Of a stretch of DNA of 32,977 nt, positions 26,653-32,977 are shown one piece after another. This stretch comes from a virus, in the IMG/VR virus record IMGVR_UViG_3300022744_000074, positions 1 to 32,977 of that record; one strand, given 5' to 3'. The notes beneath the pieces are model-generated. The model was not told where the DNA came from. It searched no databases and saw only the letters and a list, made by a program, of their open reading frames with translations. How positions within the stretch are numbered: the first letter of the stretch is position 1; each line of letters opens with the position of its first letter. Made by a program: the position numbers and the translations under genes.

Positions 26653-27542
26653 TCATCATCAGCCCGATCACTATCACCGATGCGATGCTGACGAGTGCCA
26701 GCATCGCCGAGACCGACTACGCCGCCTGGTCGGCTGCGACCGCCTACACGGTCGGCCAGCGCGTGATCCGCACCACAACAGCCACGCACAGCATCTATGA
26801 GCGCCTGATCGCCGGGACGACTGCCACAGCACCAGAGAGCGACACGGTCAACTGGGTGCGCGTCGGCCCGACCAACCGATGGGCCGCGTTCGACGCCAGT
26901 GCGGGCACCATCAGCAGCGCACTGGCGTCGGTGTCATGGACGTTCTCGCCCGGCCTGGTCACCAGCCTGGCGCTGCTGGAGATGAACGCCGCGACCCTCT
27001 CTGTCGTCATGCGCGACGGGGTCGGCGGCACGATCGTCTACAGCGGCACGATGACCCTGGCGAAGTCGACCAGCAAGAGCTGGAGTGAATACTTCTTCAG
27101 CGACATCGTGCGCCGCAGCTCGGTGGTATTGGATGACCTGCCGCCCTACAGCAACGGATCGATCACCGTGACGCTGACCGGGTCAGGCACGGTCTCAGTG
27201 GGCACGGTTGCGGTCGGCAAGCAGTACGAAGTCGGTGCCACGACCTACGGCGCCTCCATCGGCATCGTTGACTACTCGGTCAAGTCGACGGACGCATTCG
27301 GCGTGACGACCATCGCCCAGCGCGGCTACGCCCGCAAGGTCACGCTCCCGATCTCCGTCCCCACCGCCGGCATTGACGAGACCGCCCGGCGCCTCGCGCT
27401 CGTGCGCGCCACGCCGTGCATCTACGTCGGCTCGCCCGACTACGACTCGACCATCGTCTATGGCCTGTACCGAGACTGGTCGATCGACATGCAGTACCCG
27501 AACTTCAGCCATTGCAGCATCACCGTCGAAGGACTGACCTGA
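26649..27542 (+). CDS. Tail-tip protein with carbohydrate-binding-like N-terminus
   Basis: In this 297-aa protein, ATGA-coupled to the tape measure, residues about 24-55 (YAAWSAATAYTVGQRVIRTT, HSIYERLIAGT) match the short chitin-binding CBM5/12-type motif A-W-x-x-x-T-A-Y-x-x-G-x-x-V. The rest is beta-rich (TLSVVMRDGVGGTIVYSGTM, SITVTLTGSGTVSVGTVAVG) and ends RDWSIDMQYPNFSHCSITVE. By position it is the distal tail or hub protein. No lambda M, L, K, I or J homologue follows, so it may take over hub functions. Confidence 0.7.
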   Translation: MIIISPITITDAMLTSASIAETDYAAWSAATAYTVGQRVIRTTTATHSIYERLIAGTTATAPESDTVNWVRVGPTNRWAAFDASAGTISSALASVSWTFSPGLVTSLALLEMNAATLSVVMRDGVGGTIVYSGTMTLAKSTSKSWSEYFFSDIVRRSSVVLDDLPPYSNGSITVTLTGSGTVSVGTVAVGKQYEVGATTYGASIGIVDYSVKSTDAFGVTTIAQRGYARKVTLPISVPTAGIDETARRLALVRATPCIYVGSPDYDSTIVYGLYRDWSIDMQYPNFSHCSITVEGLT

Positions 27543-27543
27543 C

Positions 27544-28797
27544 ATGCCCATCACCGCACTCCCGACGCCGCCGACGCGCAATGACCCGGCCACGTTCGAC
27601 ACGCGCGCCGATGCCTTCATGGCCGCGCTGCCGACGTTCGTTACCCAGGCCAACGCGCTGGAATCGAGCCTGACAGCCTCGGTGCACTTCGGCACCAGCA
27701 CCACCAGCGTATTGATCGGCCCCGGCGCCAAGAGCTTCACGGCCAGCACCGGCAAGAGCTGGGCAGTCGGCGCCTGGCTCTACATCGCCGACACCGCGAC
27801 ACCGGCGAACTACATGATCGGCAACGTGACCGCGTACACCGGCGGCACTGGTGCGCTGACGGTCAACGTGGTGCAGATCGGTGGCTCAGGCACGATCGCC
27901 AGCTGGTCGATCGGCATGACGATGCCGACCGGCTCGCTGATGGGCGGCGCAGCCGGCTCGCTGCCGTATCAGAGCGCGGCCAGCACGACAGCATTCCTGG
28001 CCGCCGGTACTGCCGGCCTTTTCCTTGTGGCTGGAGCCGGTGCTGCGCCTGCGTGGTCATCGACGCTGCCGGCCACGGCGACAGCGACGACTCCTGCGAT
28101 CGCCGACAACGACACCAGCGTGGCAACCGGCGCTTTCGTGCGGCTGGTCGGGCCGGCTCGGGCCAGCATCGTGGCGCGCTCGGCTGCGGCGACGCTGACG
28201 GCAGCCGATGCATCGACACTGCAGCTCTGCAGCGGCGCCACGGCCTACACCCTGACGCTGCCGGCCGCCTCGGCTGTACCCGCCGGCTTCCCGATCGAGT
28301 TCGTCAGCTCGGCCACCGTGCCCGTCACGATCAGCCGCGCCGGCACCGACACCATCAACGGGCTGACGGCGGCCGCGCTCACGACCATGTCGCTCGACAG
28401 TGCCGGCGAAGGTGCGACGCTGGTGAGCAACGGCAGCAACGCCTGGGTGTTCGTGAGCGAGCCTGGACGTCGCACCTATGAGTCCGCGTGGACAGCCACG
28501 CTGCCGGCAGCGAGCACGGCCACGACATTCACGCACGGCCTGGGCGCCGCGCCGAGGTACGCCCGAATCATGGCCGAGTGCGCTGCGGCAGACGGGACGT
28601 TCGCGGTCGGTGATCGCGTCATGCCGTGGACGGGGACGCTCTCCGGTTTCGCGGCGCCACCGTCATTCGTGTTCAACACGACTTCGCTGATCCTGACGAC
28701 GACCAACACCAGCTGGTACGCCGTGCCCAAGACCGGCGGCGCCGAGGTCATCTTGACCGCTGCCAGCTGGCGTTACAAGGTCTTCGGCGAGGTCTGA
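27544..28797 (+). CDS. Tail fibre / receptor-binding protein
   Basis: This 417-aa protein begins with a fibre-type attachment segment (LPTPPTRNDPATFDTRADAF, MAALPTFVTQANALESSL), the usual start of short phage fibres. It continues with Thr/Ala/Gly/Ser-rich beta repeats (residues 50-330) and ends in a compact tip (FTHGLGAAPRYARIMAECAA, NTSWYAVPKTGGAEVILTAA). Such a tip probably contacts the host surface. It starts one base after the previous stop. The gene following is a fibre assembly candidate. Confidence 0.8.
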   Translation: MPITALPTPPTRNDPATFDTRADAFMAALPTFVTQANALESSLTASVHFGTSTTSVLIGPGAKSFTASTGKSWAVGAWLYIADTATPANYMIGNVTAYTGGTGALTVNVVQIGGSGTIASWSIGMTMPTGSLMGGAAGSLPYQSAASTTAFLAAGTAGLFLVAGAGAAPAWSSTLPATATATTPAIADNDTSVATGAFVRLVGPARASIVARSAAATLTAADASTLQLCSGATAYTLTLPAASAVPAGFPIEFVSSATVPVTISRAGTDTINGLTAAALTTMSLDSAGEGATLVSNGSNAWVFVSEPGRRTYESAWTATLPAASTATTFTHGLGAAPRYARIMAECAAADGTFAVGDRVMPWTGTLSGFAAPPSFVFNTTSLILTTTNTSWYAVPKTGGAEVILTAASWRYKVFGEV

Positions 28798-29300
28798 TGG
28801 GGCAGGGCATGACACCGTACATCAGCGCATCCATCGGCTACTACGTCGCCGCCGACGACATCCCGCTCGACGCCGCTGATATTGCGGTGCCTGAGCGGCC
28901 TGATGACGACTGGACGTGGAATGCCACAGCAGGCGCCTGGCGGCTGACCATCGCGACCGTGCGCACCCGGGCGCGGGCACGCATCCTGTCGGCCTACATC
29001 GCCGCGTGCTCGGCCGACATCGCCGTGGCCGGCATCGCCTACCGTGCTGATGCCGATGGTCTGCAGGCTCTGCGCGATGCCGTCGTGACGGCGCGCGAGC
29101 TGGCCGATCTTGGTCTGCCGGCGACGGTCGATGTGCTCGATGCGACCGACACGCTCGTGACGCTGGCGCGCGCCGACATCGTCGCGGTCTGGCGTGCGCT
29201 CCAGGCCCGCACCGCGCTCAACCGCGTCCAGCTGCGCGACCGGCTCGCAGCGATCAAAGCGGCGGCGACGAAACCGGCGATCAACGCCGTCGTCTGGTGA
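28797..29300 (+). CDS. Tail-fibre assembly-like protein (DUF4376-like)
   Basis: A 167-aa protein overlapping the fibre gene by one base (TGATG). The N-terminus (MGQGMTPYISASIGYYVAAD, IPLDAADIAVPERPDDDWTW) looks like fibre-assembly proteins with P-x-x-P-x-x-x-W. The C-terminal helical region (RARARILSAYIAACSADIAV, AGIAYRADADGLQALRDAVV) has the DUF4376 pattern of two helices around A-G-I-x-Y-x-A-D-x-x-G. A second start at 28809 (MTPYIS) is possible. It probably helps fold or attach the fibre. Confidence 0.65.
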   Translation: MGQGMTPYISASIGYYVAADDIPLDAADIAVPERPDDDWTWNATAGAWRLTIATVRTRARARILSAYIAACSADIAVAGIAYRADADGLQALRDAVVTARELADLGLPATVDVLDATDTLVTLARADIVAVWRALQARTALNRVQLRDRLAAIKAAATKPAINAVVW

Positions 29301-29304
29301 TTAC

Positions 29305-29703
29305 ATGGCATCTCCACCCACCCTCGACCCGATCACGCTGCTGACAGCCGCCGCCGGCGCGGCGTTCGGCCCAGCCGTCAGCGCCGTGGCCGGCCCCTAC
29401 GCGGCGATCGGATTGTGTGCGTTCCTCGGCGCCTTGGTGGCGTTGTCGGGCCTGCAGCCGATGGGTGCGCTGCGTGTGCTGCTGACGATTGGCCGCTACA
29501 CCGCGACATCGGTGATGCTGTCCGTCGCCGTCGAAGCGGGCCTTGTCGATCTGGGGCTGCTGGCCCGCTCGGCGCACTGGTCGCTGCTGCTGGTGGCGTT
29601 CGGCCTCGCCGCCGTCGGCGATGGCTGGCTGCCGCTGGCACGCCGAGCGGTCGATGGCCTGATGGGCATGATCGAGCGCCGCGCTGGCGCCAAGGAGTCG
29701 TGA
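29305..29703 (+). CDS. Putative holin (multi-pass membrane protein)
   Basis: This 132-aa protein is hydrophobic over most of its length, with about three to four membrane segments (AAGAAFGPAVSAVAGPYAAI, CAFLGALVALSGL, VLLTIGRYTATSVMLSVAVE, SLLLVAFGLAAVGD) and a basic C-terminus (ARRAVDGLMGMIERRAGAKE). Length, charge and location after the fibre genes fit a holin or a membrane partner of lysis. No endolysin is adjacent, so the assignment is by character only. Confidence 0.6.
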   Translation: MASPPTLDPITLLTAAAGAAFGPAVSAVAGPYAAIGLCAFLGALVALSGLQPMGALRVLLTIGRYTATSVMLSVAVEAGLVDLGLLARSAHWSLLLVAFGLAAVGDGWLPLARRAVDGLMGMIERRAGAKES

Positions 29704-30050
29704 TGCAGACCGACATGCAAACGAACGTGCTGCTGGCTGCCGTCAACGGCGGGCTGTCATTTGCTGTGGTCGCGCTGGCAGTACACCGGCTCAACATCAC
29801 CACGGGGCTGACCCGCCCAGGCGTGCGCGCCCAGTTCCTGCTGCTGGCCGCCGCCGGCAGCATCTCGGCGTTGCGCTGGCTGCTGTTCGCCGGCGAGTGG
29901 CCGGGCGTGGCTGACTGCCTGATCGCCGCGGCGCTGCTGGCCTACATGGCGCTCGGCTACAGCAGGTGGCGCCAGGGGGCCCCGGCCGATACCTGCACGT
30001 GCGAGCAGCAACCGACGAGCGATCTGATGGGGTTGGACGTCGGCCGCTGA
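29703..30050 (+). CDS. Three-segment membrane protein, possible second holin/antiholin
   Basis: A 115-aa protein overlapping the previous gene by one base (TGATG). The segments NVLLAAVNGGLSFAVVALAV, AQFLLLAAAGSISALRWLLF and GVADCLIAAALLAYMALGYS are spaced as three transmembrane helices, with a Cys-containing polar tail (ADTCTCEQQPTSDLMGLDVG). Paired membrane proteins at the end of a late operon often form a holin/antiholin set. It is the last confident gene of the late operon. Confidence 0.6.
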   Translation: MQTDMQTNVLLAAVNGGLSFAVVALAVHRLNITTGLTRPGVRAQFLLLAAAGSISALRWLLFAGEWPGVADCLIAAALLAYMALGYSRWRQGAPADTCTCEQQPTSDLMGLDVGR

Positions 30051-30136
30051 GTGCTTCCGACCTGTCAAATTCCAACCAGAGATCAGGCGCTCCGGGCTGT
30101 CGTGTTCGCGCTGCCGATCTGGCGTAGGTGGCAGTA

Positions 30137-30250
30137 ATGTGGCGCTTTTGGCTATACCCGCTCTGCTGCTTCCTGGTCTGGTGCCACGACACGCAGCACC
30201 CGGCGCAAGCCGAGCTGCCTGCACGCATTTGCCATCCTCCATCTGTGTGA
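30137..30250 (+). CDS. Candidate 37-aa hydrophobic peptide
   Basis: ATG at 30137 follows AGGTGG by five bases. The frame reads MWRFWLYPLCCFLVWCHDTQ, then HPAQAELPARICHPPSV: a signal- or membrane-like start and a Pro/Cys-rich end. The layout recalls a tiny lysis or Rz1-type product, but no proper lipobox is present. The stop codon overlaps the promoter block at 30247-30260. It could be a chance frame; the ribosome site is the main support. Confidence 0.4.
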   Translation: MWRFWLYPLCCFLVWCHDTQHPAQAELPARICHPPSV

Positions 30251-30256
30251 TACACT
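30229..30256 (+). promoter_or_regulatory. Promoter before the late terminator
   Basis: TTGCCA (30229-30234, 5 of 6 to consensus), 16-bp spacer, TACACT (30251-30256). Spacing, -10 and following bases copy the promoter at 4173-4200, sharing GTGATACACTGCAG exactly (30247-30260). Only about 40 nt separate the expected start (~30263) from the terminator hairpin. Confidence 0.6.
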
Positions 30257-30262
30257 GCAGCC

Positions 30263-30322
30263 TGTCTCCTCCCTGTGCTCGCTCTTGCGAGATTCAGCCA
30301 CCCACGCGGTGGCTGTTTTTTT
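30263..30322 (+). ncRNA. Candidate ~60-nt small RNA
   Basis: Between the promoter and the terminator is a pyrimidine-rich single-stranded start (containing CTCCTCCC, complementary to ribosome-binding sites). A hairpin CTCGC-TCTT-GCGAG (30278-30291) and the terminator hairpin follow. Promoter, seed-like region and terminator in 60 nt is the usual build of a trans-acting small RNA. Existence and targets are inferred. Confidence 0.5.
30295..30322 (+). terminator. Rho-independent terminator of the late operon
   Basis: CAGCCACC (30295-30302) pairs perfectly with GGTGGCTG (30308-30315) around CACGC and is followed by seven T. It closes the rightward late operon before the convergent SSB operon. 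Confidence 0.92.
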
Positions 30323-30544
30323 GAGGGCGCCACGGCCGCGTAATGCCGCCGCAGATGATCTGCCGCCCTCGCGATTTGATGATGGGGGCCGCGATGCGAG
30401 GCGGACGCGGTGTGTTCTTTCTGGCAACGTCCTTGTGTGTCAAGGGTTGATCCCATCCCCCGGTCCAACCCGGGATGGCCCATCGCGGCAGAGCACGGCG
30501 TGCGCTGTCGTCATGGGCCGGGGCCGCAGCCCCAGTGTGATCGA
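30323..30544. other. Gene-free stretch between convergent operons
   Basis: No gene with a ribosome site is seen. GGGGC-CGCA-GCCCC (30520-30533) is a 5-bp hairpin just after the SSB stop (in its direction of transcription) but has no U-run, so it is at best a weak leftward terminator. Nothing else is supported. Confidence 0.5.
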
Positions 30545-31009
30545 TCAGAACGGGACGTCGCCCTCCATTTCGTTGAAGCCGGTTGCCTGGCGATGCGCCG
30601 GCGCAGCAGCACGCGGACGCGGCGCAGGAGCCGGAGCGTGGCGCGGTGCGGCGCTTGGCGCTTGGTCAGCATCGTCACGGCCGCCGAGCAGCTGCATCTC
30701 CTGGGCGATGATCTCGGTGGCGTACTGATCCTTGCCGTCCTGGCCCTGCCACTTGCGCGTTTTCAGGCGGCCTTCGACGTAGACCGGGCGGCCCTTCTTC
30801 AAATACTCGCCTGCGATCTCGGCCAGGCGGTCATAGAAGACGACGCGGTGCCACTCGGTTTCCTCCTGCCGCTCTCCGGTGCTCTTGTCCTTCCAGTTGC
30901 GCGTGGTCGCGATCGAGACATTGCAGATCGCCGCGCCGCTCTGGGTGTAGCGCACTTCGGGGTCGCGGCCGAGGTTGCCAATGAGGATGACTTTGTTGAT
31001 GGATGCCAT
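30545..31009 (-). CDS. ssb: Single-stranded DNA-binding protein
   Basis: A 154-aa protein with the bacterial SSB OB-fold at residues 1-112: [20 protein letters not shown], then [40 protein letters not shown] and [21 protein letters not shown] Pro/Ala-rich linker and the acidic tip EMEGDVPF, which recruits partner proteins, follow. It coats ssDNA during replication and recombination and would cooperate with ERF and NinB in the same leftward operon. There is no strong ribosome site before the ATG (AGCTAAATC). Confidence 0.97.
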   Translation of the reverse strand: MASINKVILIGNLGRDPEVRYTQSGAAICNVSIATTRNWKDKSTGERQEETEWHRVVFYDRLAEIAGEYLKKGRPVYVEGRLKTRKWQGQDGKDQYATEIIAQEMQLLGGRDDADQAPSAAPRHAPAPAPRPRAAAPAHRQATGFNEMEGDVPF

Positions 31010-31026
31010 GATTTAGCTGGGTTGAT

Positions 31027-31533
31027 TTAGCCGCGGCGCAATGTGCCGTGCTCGCAGTCAATGCGTGTGATCTTGTCGTCGCGCCGCATCAGCGCTTGCC
31101 TGATCTTGCGCTCTGCCGCATCGATGGCCTGCCGATACTGCCCGCGCGTCGTCTGCTGCATGATTTCACGCCACGTGTCGGCGATGCTTTGCAGCAGCTT
31201 GATTTCGTCGGTGTGCAAGGCCATGACGCCATACTGACGACGATCGGTGATCGTGACGCACAGGTCTTGCGCGGACAAGTGCCATTCGCGCCAGACTGGC
31301 ATAATTTTTTTGCCCATCTGGCCGAATGCCTCGATCAGATTGAGCGCATCAAACAGCGCCTGCCAGTGCTCGCGCTTGGCAGTTGCGGCCTTGATAGCTG
31401 ACACTGCCGCATCGACACCAGATGAATTTGCCTCAATCTCGGCGAGCGTCAGATATGCGGCGGCATCGGCAGCAATCTGGACGGGGTGCAGGCTGACGGG
31501 GCGTGGTTTGTATTTCTTGCGCGGCGTACTCAT
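31027..31533 (-). CDS. Unknown 168-aa basic helical protein
   Basis: Starts by ATGA overlap with the 48-aa gene; the longer frame upstream is inside that gene. Sequence landmarks are MSTPRKKYKPRPVSLHPVQI (basic start), a helical middle (SAIKAATAKREHWQALFDAL, NLIEAFGQMGKKIMPVWREW), and a C-terminal helical block (HTDEIKLLQSIADTWREIMQ, AIDAAERKIRQALMRRDDKI). Proteins with this basic start and K-R-x-x-W-x-x-L-x-x-x-L are frequent next to SSB in phages of GC-rich hosts; no role is assigned. Confidence 0.7.
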   Translation of the reverse strand: MSTPRKKYKPRPVSLHPVQIAADAAAYLTLAEIEANSSGVDAAVSAIKAATAKREHWQALFDALNLIEAFGQMGKKIMPVWREWHLSAQDLCVTITDRRQYGVMALHTDEIKLLQSIADTWREIMQQTTRGQYRQAIDAAERKIRQALMRRDDKITRIDCEHGTLRRG

Positions 31534-31676
31534 GATTTTCCCTGGAGCCTCAGCTGCTGCTCTAGCTCGGCAATGCGGCGCTGCGCCTCGCCCAGTTCGC
31601 GCCACGCCAGCTCGCGGTCAGCCGTGGCGATGTCGAGTTCGTGCAGTGCGGCCGCGATGTAGTAGTGTCGGCTCAT
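31530..31676 (-). CDS. 48-aa coiled-coil protein
   Basis: The product is MSRHYYIAAALHELDIATAD, then RELAWRELGEAQRRIAELEQ and QLRLQGKS. A continuous amphipathic helix with heptad leucines suggests a small dimer-forming coiled coil. The ATG overlaps the previous stop as ATGA, and the stop overlaps the next start the same way. Function unknown. Confidence 0.6.
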   Translation of the reverse strand: MSRHYYIAAALHELDIATADRELAWRELGEAQRRIAELEQQLRLQGKS

Positions 31677-31879
31677 ACTGACCCGCCTTCCTGGCCGATC
31701 CAGCGCAGCGCATCGTATTTGCCTGTAAATACGCCCCATGCCAGCACGCATCGACGCCAGAAAGATGCCGCCGACATGGGGCGCGCGGCAACCCATCGGC
31801 CATCCGGCAATCCTGCCGTCAGCCACTGCTCGGGATGGTTTCGCAGGCTATCTGCGATGATTAAGCTGGGGGCTCTCAT
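31673..31879 (-). CDS. Unknown 68-aa conserved phage protein
   Basis: The sequence MRAPSLIIADSLRNHPEQWL, TAGLPDGRWVAARPMSAASF and WRRCVLAWGVFTGKYDALRW is a recognisable small phage protein type (D-S-L-R-x-H-P-E-x-W ... G-L-P-D-G-R-W-V-A-A-R-P ... A-W-x-V-F-T-G-x-x-D-A-L-x-W) found in the early regions of Burkholderia- and Pseudomonas-type phages without assigned function. ATGA overlap at both ends. Aromatic content suggests a compact fold. Confidence 0.7.
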   Translation of the reverse strand: MRAPSLIIADSLRNHPEQWLTAGLPDGRWVAARPMSAASFWRRCVLAWGVFTGKYDALRWIGQEGGSV

Positions 31880-32136
31880 GCTGCACCGCCTTTCTGCTCG
31901 CGCGCATCCAGCATTGCGTCGGCCAGCGCGTAAGCAGAAGCCGCCCAAATGCGGAAAAGTTCCTCTGCCGTCTTTCTGTCGTCCCAACTCCGGCCAATCA
32001 GCCCCTTTAGGGCGGCAGCAGCGAAGTAGTCGCGCAGGGTCATGCCGTCGCAACAAGGACCGTGGCCTTCCCGCGCCTTCTCTTGGCCCAGCGGCACCGG
32101 CACCGCCGGGCCGCCGTTGTTGATCGCTGCGCTCAT
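31876..32136 (-). CDS. Unknown 86-aa conserved phage protein
   Basis: The sequence MSAAINNGGPAVPVPLGQEK, then CCDGMTLRDYFAAAALKGLI and GRSWDDRKTAEELFRIWAAS matches a widespread small phage protein type with N-G-G-P-A-x-P ... G-M-T-L-R-D-Y-F-A-A-x-A-L-x-G-L. Such proteins occur in the early regions of many lambda-like phages and their role is unknown. The start at 32136 has the ATGA overlap to the upstream gene. Confidence 0.75.
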   Translation of the reverse strand: MSAAINNGGPAVPVPLGQEKAREGHGPCCDGMTLRDYFAAAALKGLIGRSWDDRKTAEELFRIWAASAYALADAMLDAREQKGGAA

Positions 32137-32804
32137 GCTGCACCGCCTTCCCGGCTGGCTGCCTCGATTGCGGCGCGCATTCGGGTGCGGAACTTGTAGC
32201 CAGCATCTGCAGGTGGTGCGACACCCTCGAACCAAGCGGCAACGGCGCGGTCAAGCTGCCCATCCGTCAGCGTCAGCGGCACCCGCGCTGCGGCGGGCTG
32301 GTCGATCAGTGAGCCCTCGACGTGCATCAGCCGGTGCCGCTCGGCAGGCGTGATCCAGCGCACGGCGGCATCCCACAGCACTGCGCTTCGGTCACCGTCC
32401 CTCACCAGCACATAGCCCGCAACCTCGTAGCCGGACGCCGCCAGGTCGGCGGCCTTGCGCTTCGCCACGCTCGACATGCGGTCGGCCGGCTGCGCCGCGG
32501 CGCGCTGCTCGGCCGCCAGCTGCGCCGCCGATTCGCCGGCTTGCGCGTCGTCGCGGTCTGCGATCGCGCGGCGCACCAGCGCGACCAGCTCGGCCTGGCT
32601 GGCGCCGGTGATGCCGAACAGGCCGGCTATCTGCCGCAGGCAGGACTGCTGGTGCTCCAGCAGGTCGGCCACATCGGTCAGGATGCCGAGGTCGGCCGCG
32701 GTGCCGTGGATGCCGTAGACTGGCCCGGCTGGCGTGGTGCGGTAGACCAGGATCGCGCGGCGGCGCATGTTGCGCAGCTGCTCGGCGATGTCGATGGGGT
32801 TCAT
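32133..32804 (-). CDS. Unknown 223-aa phage protein
   Basis: AGGAGA six bases before the ATG (32804) marks the start, which also overlaps the ninB stop as ATGA. The N-terminal half is helical (IDIAEQLRNMRRRAILVYRT, ILTDVADLLEHQQSCLRQIA). The second half holds strand-rich KAADLAASGYEVAGYVLVRD and WDAAVRWITPAERHRLM, followed by the helical end (LDRAVAAWFEGVAPPADAGY, KFRTRMRAAIEAA). No specific family is recognised; the C-terminal F-R-x-R-M-R-A-A-I-E-A-A tail is common in phage proteins of unknown role. Confidence 0.7.
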   Translation of the reverse strand: MNPIDIAEQLRNMRRRAILVYRTTPAGPVYGIHGTAADLGILTDVADLLEHQQSCLRQIAGLFGITGASQAELVALVRRAIADRDDAQAGESAAQLAAEQRAAAQPADRMSSVAKRKAADLAASGYEVAGYVLVRDGDRSAVLWDAAVRWITPAERHRLMHVEGSLIDQPAAARVPLTLTDGQLDRAVAAWFEGVAPPADAGYKFRTRMRAAIEAASREGGAA

Positions 32805-32977
32805 TCGGTTTCTCCTGCGATTGATGCCGGCGACCAGCGCACATCATGCGTGGCGCCGGTGTAGTGGATGAGGTCGATCAGCTCTGTCATCTCGGCTTTC
32901 GTCATCGTGCTAGTGGGCTGGCCCAGCACCACGAAGCTCTGACCGTCCAGCCCAGGCACAGCGCGCTGCTTCTTCAG
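32801..32977 (-). CDS. ninB: NinB recombination protein, C-terminal 58 codons (cut by window edge)
   Basis: The frame is open from the window end to a TGA at 32803-32801 that overlaps the next start (ATGA). The residues LKKQRAVPGLDGQSFVVLGQ, then PTSTMTKAEMTELIDLIHYT and GATHDVRWSP correspond closely to the C-terminal block of lambda NinB (A-L-K-x-Q-x-V-V-P-x-L-x-G-x-G-F-V-V-x-G-Q-S-T-S-x-M-x-x-x-E-F-x-E-L-x-E-L-I). The matching N-terminus is at 30-1. NinB helps load recombinase on SSB-coated ssDNA. About 75 residues of the middle are absent from the window. Confidence 0.85.
   Translation of the reverse strand: MKKQRAVPGLDGQSFVVLGQPTSTMTKAEMTELIDLIHYTGATHDVRWSPASIAGETE

Noticed and set aside
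30415-30443. Leftward promoter with perfect TTGACA at 30443-30438
   Set aside because: No acceptable -10 at 16-19 bp and no leftward gene downstream.
1-32977. Integrase, attachment site, CRISPR array, reverse transcriptase or insertion sequence
   Set aside because: Looked for on both strands; none recognised.

Overview
The window looks like an almost complete genome of a GC-rich, lambda-like siphovirus of a proteobacterium. The high GC, the H-NS-type C-terminus and the overall protein style suggest a beta- or gammaproteobacterial host, but this is inference. The two ends carry the start (1-30) and the end (32801-32977) of one minus-strand gene, recognisable as ninB. The sequence is therefore best read as a circular or circularly permuted genome opened inside ninB, with about 75 codons of that gene not visible. 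No integrase, CI-sized repressor, tRNA, CRISPR array or transposase was recognised.

A divergent control region lies at 2278-2416, with three GTGTCACAT repeats exactly 35 bp apart. Leftward, and continuing across the window ends, runs a recombination/accessory operon: orf109, orf105, two micro-ORFs, an ERF annealing protein, Gp157, an HNH protein, NinB, five unknown proteins and SSB (ending at 30545). Rightward (2417-4117) runs a train of seven small ATGA-coupled genes, several rich in cysteine, starting with a 66-aa HTH protein and ending at a strong terminator. A second promoter with a palindromic operator (4173-4200) serves small genes, a cytosine-C5 DNA methyltransferase flanked by two identical hairpins, and a Rha/antirepressor with a structured leader. 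It also serves an O-like initiator with four iterons and an AT-rich stretch inside its gene, a P-like protein, an HNH protein and a RuvC-like resolvase.

Between the resolvase and a methyltransferase-like gene lies about 520 nt without a credible gene (10054-10575). It begins with an extended -10 promoter and folds into a nested multi-helix RNA with a tRNA-like T-loop hairpin. This is the most unusual element in the window.

The late region (11170-30050, all plus strand) holds an H-NS-like protein and a gpZ-like tail protein, then Nu1/GpA-type terminase, a Mor-like regulator, a gpW-like connector and a lambda-type portal. A fused protease-capsid protein, FII- and U-like connectors and the tail tube protein follow. 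The tail chaperone pair is joined by a textbook -1 frameshift site (A AAA AAC, 6-nt spacer, stem). After a 1435-aa tape measure come only two tail-tip/fibre genes, an assembly protein and two membrane proteins that may be holins. No endolysin was recognised. The late operon ends at a terminator (30295-30322). This is preceded by a promoter that shares a 14-nt block with the 4173 promoter and could drive a ~60-nt small RNA.
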